From assembly GCA_036745245.1 (NCBI GenBank), contig DAIOGN010000007.1:1-44511 (forward strand): a DNA stretch of 44,511 nucleotides. Reading direction: 5' to 3'. The notes beneath the pieces are model-generated. The model had not been told where the DNA came from. It saw only the letters and a list, made by a program, of their open reading frames with translations, and searched no databases. A program made the position numbers and the translations under genes. Below are positions 25,475-33,678 of this stretch, piece by piece. Source of the stretch: DAIOGN01 sp036745245. Its GTDB lineage: Bacteria > Zixibacteria > MSB-5A5 > JAUVRN01. Each line of letters starts with the position of its first letter. The first letter of the stretch is position 1.

Positions 25475-27192
25475 TAGTTCTGCCCATCCGGGTGGCAGGT
25501 GAGACAGGCCTGGCTGTCGTAACTGTACCCGTTGACGTCCTGATGCTGGCCGTTGGTGCGGGTCGCGGTGTGCTGATGACAGCCTTCGAAGCATGTGAAC
25601 GCGGATCGGTCCGCCGGATTGGTGTGACAGTCGGCGCACGTGGTCCATTCATTGCGATGCCTGCCGCTGAAGATCGGGAAGAACTGGGCGTCGTGCTCGA
25701 CGAACTGGCCAGCTTGTCCCGTGGGGTGACAGGTGTAGCAGTTTGCGCTCTGCCAGGCGTAGCCCGGCATCCCCTGATGCACGGGGTCCATGAGCGGCTG
25801 GTCGTGCTCGTGACAGGACAGGCAGTTGAATTCGCTGCGCGTCGCCGGGTTGGTATGGCACGTGCTGCAATCGGTCCAGGTGCCGGCGTGTCTGCCCGAG
25901 AAGATGGGGAAGAACGTGGCGTCGTGCTGCACGAACTGCCCCTTCACTCCGTTGGGGTGGCAGGTGAGGCAGGCCGTCGACTGCCAGGCATAGCCCGGCA
26001 TTCCTTGGTGCACGGGGTCCATGATCGGCTGAGTGTGTTCGTGGCAAGTGAGACAGGTGACCTGCGCGCGCACGGCAGGATTGTCGTGACACATGGTGCA
26101 ATCCACCCACGTGCCCGCGTGATTGCCTGTGTAGATGGGGAAGTACGTGCCGTCATGCTGAATGAACTGACCCTTGGTACCGGTGGGATGACAGTTCAGA
26201 CAGGCGTTGCTCTCCCACGCGTAGCCGGGGAACCCCTGGTGCTTCGGGTCCATGGTCGGCTGGTCGTGTTCGTGACAAGACAGGCAGTTGAACTGCGCGC
26301 GGTTGGCCGGATTGTCATGACACGTGGAGCAGTCGGCCCACGTGCCGGCGTGCTTGCCTGAGTAGACCGGGAAGAACTGCGCATCGTGCTCGTTGAATCT
26401 CCCCGCCGCGCCGGTTGGGTGACAGGTGTAGCAGGCGTGACTCTCCCAGCTGTACCCCGGCATGCCCACATGGCGGGCATCCATCGGCGTCTGGTCGTGC
26501 TCGTGGCAGGAGAGGCAGGTGAAGTTGCGATTGTTGGCCGGATCGAAATGGCACGTGCTGCAGTCGTTCCATTGCCCCGCGTGCGTACCGGAGAAAATGG
26601 GAAACAGCGGGTCGTGATCGCCCATGTTCGCCGGTCGCCAGAAGTTCATCTGGTGGCAGTCCTGGCACTCCGTGGAGAATCCGGCAGAGACGTGATTGGG
26701 GCTGGTGACCCCGAGGTAGTCGGGCTGGTGGCAGTCCACGCAGCGCGTGGTCTGCGCCGCCATGTCGCCGCGCGGCATGCTGGGGTGGCAGCTCTGGCAG
26801 TCCACCTGCGCGTGCCGGCCCATCACGGGATAGCGGGTGCTCTGGTGGATGTCGTCGAGATCGAACACCGACCAGGATGCCGCGCCGTGACAGCGCGCGC
26901 AGTCGGCGCCCAACTTGGCTTCATGTACATCGAGGTGACAGGACGCGCACCGGCTCTCCGCTTTTGCAAAGTCCTTGATGTCGTGGCAGGACTTGCAGGT
27001 GACCGTCGCATGTCGCCCATCCAGCGCGAAGTCGGTGCGGCCGTGGTCGTACTCCACATCCTTGAATGACGTGGACGCGTGACACGACTCGCAGGCCTCC
27101 TTCAGCGGCCCATGCGGAGATTCCACCGACGCCTCGGCGAAGCCGACCAGGCCGAGCCACGCCAGGACTGAAATCCATCTCATGCTATTCAT
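25474..27192 (-). CDS. 22-heme-type multiheme cytochrome c with five triheme repeats
   Basis: 572 residues from the ATG at 27192 (GAGAGGGGTG upstream), with a signal peptide (MRWISVLAWLGLVGFAEA). I count 21 CXXCH motifs plus one CFEGCH (CX3CH), so up to 22 covalent hemes. The first seven lie in a c3-like region (residues about 30-190). The remainder is five tandem units of about 77 residues, each with three motifs in the order CSTCH, CLSCHEHDQ, C(Y/L)xCHPxG and the repeated HQGMPGYAWQS. The CX3CH replaces the middle motif of the last unit. No lipobox is seen. Exported to the periplasm or, through the downstream barrel, exposed at the surface. Overlaps the barrel gene by one base and follows the 20-heme gene by 13 nt. 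Confidence 0.93.
   Translation of the reverse strand: MNSMRWISVLAWLGLVGFAEASVESPHGPLKEACESCHASTSFKDVEYDHGRTDFALDGRHATVTCKSCHDIKDFAKAESRCASCHLDVHEAKLGADCARCHGAASWSVFDLDDIHQSTRYPVMGRHAQVDCQSCHPSMPRGDMAAQTTRCVDCHQPDYLGVTSPNHVSAGFSTECQDCHQMNFWRPANMGDHDPLFPIFSGTHAGQWNDCSTCHFDPANNRNFTCLSCHEHDQTPMDARHVGMPGYSWESHACYTCHPTGAAGRFNEHDAQFFPVYSGKHAGTWADCSTCHDNPANRAQFNCLSCHEHDQPTMDPKHQGFPGYAWESNACLNCHPTGTKGQFIQHDGTYFPIYTGNHAGTWVDCTMCHDNPAVRAQVTCLTCHEHTQPIMDPVHQGMPGYAWQSTACLTCHPNGVKGQFVQHDATFFPIFSGRHAGTWTDCSTCHTNPATRSEFNCLSCHEHDQPLMDPVHQGMPGYAWQSANCYTCHPTGQAGQFVEHDAQFFPIFSGRHRNEWTTCADCHTNPADRSAFTCFEGCHQHTATRTNGQHQDVNGYSYDSQACLTCHPDGQN
25477..26616 (-). repeat. Five tandem repeats of about 231 bp in the 22-heme gene
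   Basis: The DNA repeats follow the 77-residue units. Units 3 and 4 share long near-identical stretches (for example around CACCAAGGAATGCCGGGCTA at 25990-26010 and 25760-25780), pointing to recent duplication. Unit 5 is the most divergent. Confidence 0.85.
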
Positions 27193-27205
27193 ATCGGCAC
27201 CCCTC

Positions 27206-28873
27206 TCAGCCTTTTTGTCCCACATCGCCAGCGGGCCGCTTGCCTCCGTGGCAGGATTCGCAGGTGTTGGGCGTCTCCCGGTACATGACCACAATTTGAC
27301 CTTTGATCTGTTCGGACTTGTGACACTTCAGACAGGGCACGGCCTTGTGCGCGCCTTCGAGTTTGTACGCCGTCAGTGCGTTGTGGTCGAAGTTGGGCAG
27401 GCGCCACTGTTCCACGCCGTGACAGTGCGTGCACTGTTTGGGCGGGTCGGAGAGAACGAATTGCGCCGCATGGACATCCTGGTGACAGGCCAGGCACGCG
27501 CGGTCTTCGTAGCGATATCGCCGGTATTTGCCCCGGGCATCCGAGAGGGTCGACTCGTGGCAGGCCAGGCAGGTCTGGGCCAGGTGGGCGCCTGCCAGCG
27601 GGAAACGGGTGGCGGCATGGTCCTTCACCGTGAAGACCGCCGGCTTGAACGTATCCAGGGAGTGACAGCTCTCGCAGCGGCCCGAGTCGGGGCGTTGCGC
27701 GAACTGCCCGCGATGAATGTCGATGTGGCAATCCGCACAGCGCGCATGCGGCAGCCTGGCCTGCTTGTCCCCCGACGTGTGGCACTTCTCACACGGTGTG
27801 GCCACGTGCTTTCCGCGCAAAGGGAAATCGGTTCGGTCGTGGTCGAACCCCTTCTGCACCAGAGTGCGCCAGCCGGCGGGGCTGTGGCACTGCGTGCAAT
27901 CCGGGCCGAGCCGGTTGGCGTGGGGATCCTTGTGGCAGTCGGTGCAGCGCGCATGCGGAAGGGTCGCAAGAACGTCCCCCGTCTTGTGGCACTTGTCGCA
28001 CGCCACGCTCACGTGCTTTCCTCGCAGGGGAAAGTCGGTCTTGTCGTGGTACACAGACTTCTGGGCCGAGGTCTTCCAGCCGTCGGTTCCGTGGCACTGC
28101 GTGCAGTTGGGTCCCAGGCGGTTCTGGTGCGGATCCTTGTGGCAATCGGTGCAGGCGCCGAACTTCAGGTTCTTGTACTGAGTGTAGGCCGTGTCCGACC
28201 CCGAACGGTCGGCCACCTGCAGGTGGCACGCGCCGCACTTCGCGGTGACGTGCTTTCCGGTGAGCGGATACCGGGAGTGTGCATGATCAAATACCGGAGC
28301 GGGTGTCCACGTCTCTTCATTGTGACAGCCCACGCAACGTGTGCCGAGTTGCTTTCGATGTTCGTCGAAGTGGCAACCGAGGCAATCGCCCGACAGGCCG
28401 AGAAACGTGCGACGCCGGTTGAGATCGGGGCCCTTGAGGTTCTTGTCCATAAATGTGTCACTGTGGCACTGGCGACATTCCAGCTTCGCGTGGCGACCCC
28501 GCAAAGGGAAGCCCGTCTGCGCATGATCGAATCCCTTCTCACCCTGCGGCCAGTGCACCAGCTCGAAATCCCGCCCCGCGTGTTCGCTATGGCAGGTGGG
28601 GCAGCCCTGAACCTGACCCGCAGGCATGCGGCCGTGGAAGCCTCGCCCCTGCTGGATGCGTTCCTGGAGCGCCTGGTGACAAGCGAGGCACTTCTCCCGG
28701 CTGGGCCCTTTGCCCACTTCGTGGCACTGCGTGCAGTTCGCCATGCCTTCAAGCTTCTCGTGCGGCTTGGATAGATCGCCCGGGGATATCTGGGCGACTG
28801 CTGACCGACCGAACGACACAAAGAGAAGCAGCGCGAGAATCGAACTCCCCGCACTGCGTCCGGAACAGCGCAT
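27206..28873 (-). CDS. 20-heme cytochrome c
   Basis: 555 residues from the ATG at 28873, which overlaps the stop of the b-type gene (TGATG). Signal peptide residues 1-28 (SSILALLLFVSFGRSAVA). I count 20 CXXCH motifs. The middle has repeated blocks of the kind DFPLRGKHV...CxKCHK...LPHARCTDCHKDPHANRLGPDCTQCH, occurring at least twice with high identity; H-K-D-P-H and R-G-K-H elements supply extra histidines as distal ligands. The spacing resembles cytochrome c3/NrfB-like chains and long nanowire-type cytochromes. Predicted periplasmic relay between the b-type protein and the 22-heme protein. Confidence 0.93.
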   Translation of the reverse strand: MRCSGRSAGSSILALLLFVSFGRSAVAQISPGDLSKPHEKLEGMANCTQCHEVGKGPSREKCLACHQALQERIQQGRGFHGRMPAGQVQGCPTCHSEHAGRDFELVHWPQGEKGFDHAQTGFPLRGRHAKLECRQCHSDTFMDKNLKGPDLNRRRTFLGLSGDCLGCHFDEHRKQLGTRCVGCHNEETWTPAPVFDHAHSRYPLTGKHVTAKCGACHLQVADRSGSDTAYTQYKNLKFGACTDCHKDPHQNRLGPNCTQCHGTDGWKTSAQKSVYHDKTDFPLRGKHVSVACDKCHKTGDVLATLPHARCTDCHKDPHANRLGPDCTQCHSPAGWRTLVQKGFDHDRTDFPLRGKHVATPCEKCHTSGDKQARLPHARCADCHIDIHRGQFAQRPDSGRCESCHSLDTFKPAVFTVKDHAATRFPLAGAHLAQTCLACHESTLSDARGKYRRYRYEDRACLACHQDVHAAQFVLSDPPKQCTHCHGVEQWRLPNFDHNALTAYKLEGAHKAVPCLKCHKSEQIKGQIVVMYRETPNTCESCHGGKRPAGDVGQKG

Positions 28874-29748
28874 CAAAAGATCCACCGATAGCCCATGAGC
28901 ACCACCACCGCGATGTGGATGAACATGATGATGACGGCAATCCAGGCGAACGGCTTGTGCACAACATGCCACAGGTCGAAGACCGAATTGACGGCATCGA
29001 GAAACGCCCGCCGGCGCAGAAGCATGGAACGCTTGTGCACCACGGCCGAAAGCTCGTGCAGCACGGCGGGCTTCAGCTGAGGCATCGCCTCATGCACCAG
29101 GCGCCGGAACAGCCAGGGCCGGTACCAGCGAGTGAGGTCGTACAACAGGATGCGCAGCCACAGCACCGGGCCACGCCTCCTGGGCTGCTCGAGGCGGCCC
29201 GCGTATTCCCGTGTGAGTTCGAGGATCTCTTCTCCGGCGATCGATTGACTGGCAACGGTCTGACCCAGCTGGTCGATCTGTTCATCGATCTCCTTCAACG
29301 ACAGCACATCGCCCGTGGAGCTGTGCGGAATCTGGCTGTAAATGTATCGCCCCACGAATCCGGAGAGCATGACCGCCATCATGGAGAAATACGAAACGGA
29401 CACGATGCCCTGAAACTTCATGGCCGTGTGCAGCGTGATAAACAGCGGGCCCATGAAGCCCAGCCAGATGTGCACCGACAGCCAGCGGTTCATGGGGCCG
29501 AAGCGCAGGCCGAGCCATTGTCTCTTGCGTACGGAGTACACGAAGAGCAGAAGCACCATGCTGCTGCCCAGGATGCCCACGCCGTGCCCGATGGTACCCC
29601 CGGGCTTGTAGTCGGCGTGCTGCTCGGCGTGCGGGCGCTCCTGGAGCGGCAGGCGATAGTAGTCCCAGGCCGGCCAGGCAAAGTAGATCAAGGCCGCAAA
29701 GGCTGCGGCGTACATCCCACCCAGAATGCCGTGAAAGGGGCAGCGCAT
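28873..29748 (-). CDS. b-type cytochrome-like inner-membrane protein
   Basis: 291 residues with about five membrane helices (near 9-29, 55-73, 88-108, 115-136, 262-287). Histidines inside or at the ends of helices (GHGVGIL, SVHIWLGF, ITLHTAMKF, WHVVHKPFAW, FIHIAVVV) could ligate two b hemes across the bilayer. A cytoplasmic insert of about 120 residues (LSLKEIDEQIDQLGQTVASQ) separates helices 4 and 5. It overlaps both neighbours by a single base, so its stoichiometry is probably tied to them. Likely passes electrons between the cytoplasmic flavin/Fe-S protein and the periplasmic hemes, perhaps with menaquinone. I do not match it to a named complex. Confidence 0.75.
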   Translation of the reverse strand: MRCPFHGILGGMYAAAFAALIYFAWPAWDYYRLPLQERPHAEQHADYKPGGTIGHGVGILGSSMVLLLFVYSVRKRQWLGLRFGPMNRWLSVHIWLGFMGPLFITLHTAMKFQGIVSVSYFSMMAVMLSGFVGRYIYSQIPHSSTGDVLSLKEIDEQIDQLGQTVASQSIAGEEILELTREYAGRLEQPRRRGPVLWLRILLYDLTRWYRPWLFRRLVHEAMPQLKPAVLHELSAVVHKRSMLLRRRAFLDAVNSVFDLWHVVHKPFAWIAVIIMFIHIAVVVLMGYRWIF

Positions 29749-31055
29749 CAGCGTGTTCCGAACTTGGTCTCCACCCGGACGCCCGCCTGAGCCAGAAAGG
29801 CGGTGGGCGGTTCACCACCCGCGAACACAAACACAAAGTCATTGGGGAGTTTCTCTCGTGACCCCGCCTGCTTGAGCACCACGTGGCTCTGCTCGATCGC
29901 CTCCACGTCAGACTCGAGGCGTACGTGGACTCGGCCGTTGCGTTCGGCTTCATCGAGGCGGTGACGGTTTTTCTCCTTCAGCCTGGAGAACACGGATTTT
30001 CTGTACGAGAGCGTCACGGTTGTGCCCGGCGCTTCGCTCAGCGTGAGTGCCGCTTCCACGGCGCTATCGCCGCCCCCCACTACCAGAAGGCGCTTATACG
30101 CGTATTGATCCGGTTCCAGCAAGGCGTACGCCACTTTGGCCAGGTCTTCGCCCGGCACGCCCAGCTTGCGAGGAGTCCCTCGACGTCCGATCGCCAGAAG
30201 CACTCTGGCCGGGTAATACGATCCTCTGTTTGTGCGCACTTCGAACCGATCCGAAGATTGCGTGACCGTTTCGACTTTCTCCCCGAACTGAATCTTGATG
30301 CCGGTCTCCGCCACCACCTGCTGGAAGAGTTGCAGAAGTTCTTCCTTGCTGATCTCCTTCTGCTTGTACTGTCCGTACAGGGGAATGTCCATGGGCTGCG
30401 TCATCACCAGTTTTCGGCGGGGGAAATGCAGAAGCGTGCCGCCCAGATCGGGCGCCTGGTCCAACGTGATGTAGCGCAATCCGCTTTTCACAGCCTGCAA
30501 CGTGGCCGAGATCCCTGCCGGGCCGGCGCCCACAATGAGCACGTCCGGATCGTGACCTGTGGCGTTCTTCAGCGAATTGGCGATCTGCTCCATGGCCTGG
30601 CGGCCCTGGTTCACGGCATTGCGGATCAGCCCCATACCTCCCAGCTCCCCGGCAATGTACAGCCCTGGCTGATTGGTCTCAAAACTCGGTTTCACAAAGG
30701 GTATGTCCACGCCGCGCGTGGCCGTGCCAAACACCAGGTCGATGGCGCCCACGGGACAGGCCGACTGGCAGGCCCCGTGACCGATGCAGCGCGTCGGTTC
30801 GATCAGTTCGGCTTTGCCGTTGATGAGGCCGAGAATTTCGCCTTCGGGGCAGGCGTCCACGCAGGAGGCGCAGCCGATGCACTTTACCGGATCGATAATC
30901 GGGTGCAGACTGGACGGCTCGTTGAGTCCCGCGGACTCCACGGCCAACTGAGCTTCGAACGCGCGCAGTCGGCGCCTGCGCAGGCTTGCGTAATAGGCGA
31001 GCGGGAGCCCGAGAGTAAGCGCCCCCACGATTCCATACAGCAGCCACTCCAGCAA
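29748..31055 (-). CDS. Membrane-anchored 2[4Fe-4S]/FAD/NAD(P)-binding oxidoreductase
   Basis: 435 residues from a TTG at 31055 with GGAGGAG 10 nt upstream. One N-terminal helix (LLYGIVGALTLGLPLAYYA), then a ferredoxin domain with CIGCASCVDACP and CIGHGACQSACP (residues about 59-105). In the second motif histidine replaces the second cysteine. A thioredoxin-reductase-like module follows: FAD loop GAGPAGISATLQA near 172 and NAD(P) loop VGGGDSAVEAALTL near 325. The link segment NQPGLYIAGELGGMGLIRNAV is typical of this family. Predicted to move electrons between NAD(P)H (or ferredoxin) and the b-type partner, whose start overlaps its stop. The direction of flow cannot be told from sequence. Confidence 0.83.
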   Translation of the reverse strand: MLEWLLYGIVGALTLGLPLAYYASLRRRRLRAFEAQLAVESAGLNEPSSLHPIIDPVKCIGCASCVDACPEGEILGLINGKAELIEPTRCIGHGACQSACPVGAIDLVFGTATRGVDIPFVKPSFETNQPGLYIAGELGGMGLIRNAVNQGRQAMEQIANSLKNATGHDPDVLIVGAGPAGISATLQAVKSGLRYITLDQAPDLGGTLLHFPRRKLVMTQPMDIPLYGQYKQKEISKEELLQLFQQVVAETGIKIQFGEKVETVTQSSDRFEVRTNRGSYYPARVLLAIGRRGTPRKLGVPGEDLAKVAYALLEPDQYAYKRLLVVGGGDSAVEAALTLSEAPGTTVTLSYRKSVFSRLKEKNRHRLDEAERNGRVHVRLESDVEAIEQSHVVLKQAGSREKLPNDFVFVFAGGEPPTAFLAQAGVRVETKFGTR

Positions 31056-31088
31056 TGTCTGCAGGCTCCTCCAGTTGTAACAATGAGA

Positions 31089-31145
31089 ACCGATCCACCC
31101 CGTCGGGATCGGTGGTGGTTATTCTGTAATATCGGGAACCACCAC
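31089..31145. promoter_or_regulatory. Nested inverted repeats in the leader of the cytochrome operon
   Basis: ACCGATCC/GGATCGGT (31089-31096 with 31106-31113) is a perfect 8-bp hairpin. Overlapping it, GTGGTGGTT (31112-31120) and AACCACCAC (31137-31145) form a perfect 9-bp inverted repeat with a 16-nt spacer. AACCAC recurs at 31174-31179. They lie 35-90 nt upstream of the FAD/Fe-S gene and may be regulator sites or an RNA switch. Confidence 0.5.
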
Positions 31146-31146
31146 T

Positions 31147-31174
31147 AGAATAGTTAGAACCCGCTCAACGCCAA
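31147..31174 (-). promoter_or_regulatory. Possible promoter of the cytochrome operon
   Basis: Minus strand: TTGGCG (31174-31169), 16-nt spacer, TATTCT (31152-31147), each 4 of 6. The position just above the inverted repeat supports it; boxes are modest. Confidence 0.35.
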
Positions 31175-31240
31175 CCACTAGTACTGTATAAAAAATCAAC
31201 GGCGGACCGTTGGACGGCCGCCGCGCGGACCCTTCGGGAG

Positions 31241-32293
31241 CTAGCGCTCCAGCAGGACCAGTTCCGAGGAAAACCCCGGACCCAGAGCGGTGGCCAGGCC
31301 TCGTTCACCGGCCCGCAGCTGGTCCTCGGCCAGAAGCCGATCCAGCACGAACAGCATTGACGCCGACGACATGTTGCCGTACTCGCGCAGGACGTCGCGG
31401 GCTCCCTGCATCACCCCGGGGCCCAGCGACAGCGCTTCCTCATAGGCGGCGATCACCTTGGCGCCGCCGGGATGCGCCACGAAGAACCCGATCTGATCGA
31501 GCGTGAGTTCCTGCCGGGCGAGGAAGTCGGTGATGTTCCGCTTGGACTCGCGAAGGACGATCGAGGGGATGTCCTTTGAGAATACGACCTGCATTCCATC
31601 CGCCTCAAAGTCCCAGCCCATGACATCGGTGGAGCCGGGCCACAGCGTGCTTTCCGTATCGAGGATCTCCAGCCCGTCGCCTTCCACCAGGTTTCCGCCC
31701 ACGACCGCCGCCGCCGCGCCATCGCCGAAGAGAGCCGAAGCCACCAGGTTGCTCTTGCTTTTGTCCCCGAAGTGAAACGTCAGGCTACAGAGTTCCACGG
31801 CCACCAGAAGCGTGATCGACTTCGGATGCCCCAGGGCATGGTGATGCGCGTGCGAAAGCCCGGCCACACCGCCTGCGCAGCCGAGTCCCCAGATCGGCGT
31901 TCGGCGCGTGTGTTCGCCCATCCCCATGTGGCCGATCAGGCGCGCATCGATGCTCGGTGTGGCCAACCCTGTAGTGGAGACGAAAATCAGGTAGTCCACG
32001 TCGGCGGGCTTCAGGCCGGCACGGTTCAACGCAAGCGTTGCGGCCTGCGAACCCAGCTCAACGCTCCAGTGGATGTAGTCGTCGTTCTTTTCACGAAACG
32101 ACTTGGGGGAGGTGAACCAGTCGAGGGGGTTACAGATGTACCGCCGGTCGATGTCGGCACTGTCGAACACGGGCAGCAATCGGTCGATATCGACGTGGCC
32201 GCTTGCAAAGAACGCCTTTGCGAACTGTTTGGCGTCCTGCCTGTGCAGCACGTGAGGAGGCACGGCCGTGGCCGCCGAGAGAATCCTGGGCAT
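31241..32293 (-). CDS. Type III polyketide synthase (chalcone/stilbene synthase family)
   Basis: 350 residues, usual length. The Cys-His-Asn triad is visible: cysteine in WGLGCAGGVAGL (about residue 137), histidine in GFFVAHPGG, asparagine in REYGNMSSAS. These enzymes extend an acyl-CoA with malonyl-CoA and cyclise it to pyrones, resorcinols or phloroglucinols. Bacterial relatives often make long-chain alkylpyrones or alkylresorcinols, sometimes methylated by a linked isoprenylcysteine-type methyltransferase, which is absent here. GAAGGGG precedes the ATG at 32293. Downstream of two TPR genes on the same strand (29-nt gap), 185 nt before the cytochrome operon. The product is unknown; a redox-active quinone-like lipid is possible but not shown. 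Confidence 0.9.
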   Translation of the reverse strand: MPRILSAATAVPPHVLHRQDAKQFAKAFFASGHVDIDRLLPVFDSADIDRRYICNPLDWFTSPKSFREKNDDYIHWSVELGSQAATLALNRAGLKPADVDYLIFVSTTGLATPSIDARLIGHMGMGEHTRRTPIWGLGCAGGVAGLSHAHHHALGHPKSITLLVAVELCSLTFHFGDKSKSNLVASALFGDGAAAAVVGGNLVEGDGLEILDTESTLWPGSTDVMGWDFEADGMQVVFSKDIPSIVLRESKRNITDFLARQELTLDQIGFFVAHPGGAKVIAAYEEALSLGPGVMQGARDVLREYGNMSSASMLFVLDRLLAEDQLRAGERGLATALGPGFSSELVLLER

Positions 32294-32322
32294 CGTTCAG
32301 CCCCTTCGACACTCAGGCAAGT

Positions 32323-32952
32323 TCACCAGCCAAGCTTTTCTGCCGACACCTTGCGCCCTTCAGCTTTCGCCAGGACCCAGGCGTCGATGGTCACTTTGAG
32401 CGAGTCGGCTTCTGCCTGATGCTTGTGATCCACCAGCCACTGGTGCTCGGCCTGAGCCTGCGCCACGCTGTCGAGCGCCAGATAAGCGCGGGCGCGGTAC
32501 TCGTGCGCCTGCATGAAGTCAGGACGCAACTCGATGGCGCGGTTGTAATGGGTCATGGCTTCATCGTACCGCCCCGAGACGCGCAGGCTGAAGGCCAGGT
32601 TGTTCAGCGCCTCCGGGTAGTCCTTACGGTATTCAAGTGCCTCTGAGAAGTTCTTTGCGGCTTTGTCGAACCCCTTCGCGGCCTTGGCGCGATCCTTGTC
32701 GGACTTGGCCTTCTGCCAGGCTTCCTTGGCGCTCTCCATCTTCTTGACGCCGTCGTTGTAATGCTTCTGCGCCACCTCCGCGCTGTCTGGCGCCTCCTCC
32801 GGCTCCCACTCGCTCTCCGATACGGGATCATCGGGCTGGCTCGTGGGCTGGGGATCCTCACCCGAGCCCGATGCCAGAACCGAGGGTGGGAGGGCCAGTG
32901 TGAAACACAGCGCAATCCCGGAGATTGCGAGACTCGTGGCATTCCAATTCAT
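32323..32952 (-). CDS. Exported TPR protein, tandem paralogue 1
   Basis: 209 residues with signal peptide (LAISGIALCFTLALPPSVLAS) and an acidic Pro/Ser/Glu spacer. A charged helical segment (MESAKEAWQKAKSDKDRAKAA in part) leads into two to three TPRs: YPEALNNLAFSLRVSGRYDEAM, HYNRAIELRPDFMQAHEYRARAYLALDSV in part. It ends AEGRKVSAEKLGW. The C-terminal 110 residues closely match the next protein (33568 gene), so the pair arose by duplication. Probably periplasmic scaffold proteins; the partner is unknown. AAGGAAA lies before the ATG at 32952. Confidence 0.82.
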   Translation of the reverse strand: MNWNATSLAISGIALCFTLALPPSVLASGSGEDPQPTSQPDDPVSESEWEPEEAPDSAEVAQKHYNDGVKKMESAKEAWQKAKSDKDRAKAAKGFDKAAKNFSEALEYRKDYPEALNNLAFSLRVSGRYDEAMTHYNRAIELRPDFMQAHEYRARAYLALDSVAQAQAEHQWLVDHKHQAEADSLKVTIDAWVLAKAEGRKVSAEKLGW

Positions 32953-32998
32953 GACCAGGTTTCCTTGTTCAAGACACGTCCATGTTTGAGACGACAGC

Positions 32999-33568
32999 TT
33001 ACCAACCGAGCTTTTCCACCGACACCTTGCGTCCCTCTGCCTTCGCCAGCACCCACGCGTCGATGGCCATCTTGAGCGTGTCGGCCTCGGCCTGGTGCTT
33101 GTGGTCTATCAGCCACTGGTATTCGGTTTGCGCCAGGGCCACGCTGTCGAGGGCCAGGTAGGCGCGGGCGCGGTACTCGTGCGCCTGCATGAAATCGGGA
33201 TTCAGCTTGATGGCCAAAGAGTAGTTCATGAGCGCTTCCTCATATCGTCCCGTGATGCGCAGGCTGTACCCGAGGTTGTTGAGCGCGTCCGGGAAGTCGG
33301 GCTTGTACTCCACCGCCTCGGCAAACCGCTTGGCGGCCTGCTCCATTTCACGCTGAGCCTTGGATCGATCGCCCTTGAGCAACTGCTCCTCCGCCTTCTT
33401 CATTTTGTTTACACCGTCGTTGTACTTGGCGGTGGCTTTTTTCTCGTTCTCCACCGCCTTCTCTTCGGGCGACTTTTCCTTGGATCCCAGGGCGTGAGCC
33501 TGGGGGGTCATCGCGCCCAGCAGGAACAGAGCCAACAGGCTGGTGAGCATGGGTGTACGGCGTTTCAT
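32999..33568 (-). CDS. Exported TPR protein, tandem paralogue 2
   Basis: 189 residues from the ATG at 33568 (AAAGGAT upstream), giving a signal peptide (MLTSLLALFLLGAMTPQAHA). A lysine/glutamate-rich helix (EEKAVENEKKATAKYNDGV) precedes the same TPR block as paralogue 1 (DFMQAHEYRARAYLALDSVA; DAWVLAKAEGRKVSVEKLGW). Main differences are in the front halves. It is the first gene of a minus-strand run of three (TPR, TPR, polyketide synthase), with a 46-nt gap to the second. Confidence 0.82.
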   Translation of the reverse strand: MKRRTPMLTSLLALFLLGAMTPQAHALGSKEKSPEEKAVENEKKATAKYNDGVNKMKKAEEQLLKGDRSKAQREMEQAAKRFAEAVEYKPDFPDALNNLGYSLRITGRYEEALMNYSLAIKLNPDFMQAHEYRARAYLALDSVALAQTEYQWLIDHKHQAEADTLKMAIDAWVLAKAEGRKVSVEKLGW

Positions 33569-33678
33569 GAATCGATCCTTTGCTATGGGAGGCCGGCGGG
33601 CGTCCTCCCAAAGGTTGCGACGCGCGGGATGGATTGAGTATATTGAATCAGCGAACATCGGGAAAGGGGGCTTCTCTC

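Noticed and set aside
25477..26616. Regular DNA repeats considered as a CRISPR array
   Set aside because: The units are 231-bp coding modules without short palindromic repeats or variable spacers.
27182..28774. Long plus-strand open frame (530 codons) opposite the 20-heme gene
   Set aside because: It mirrors the regular CXXCH codons of the real gene; its Val/Ala/Arg-rich translation has no domain and the sense strand is unambiguous.
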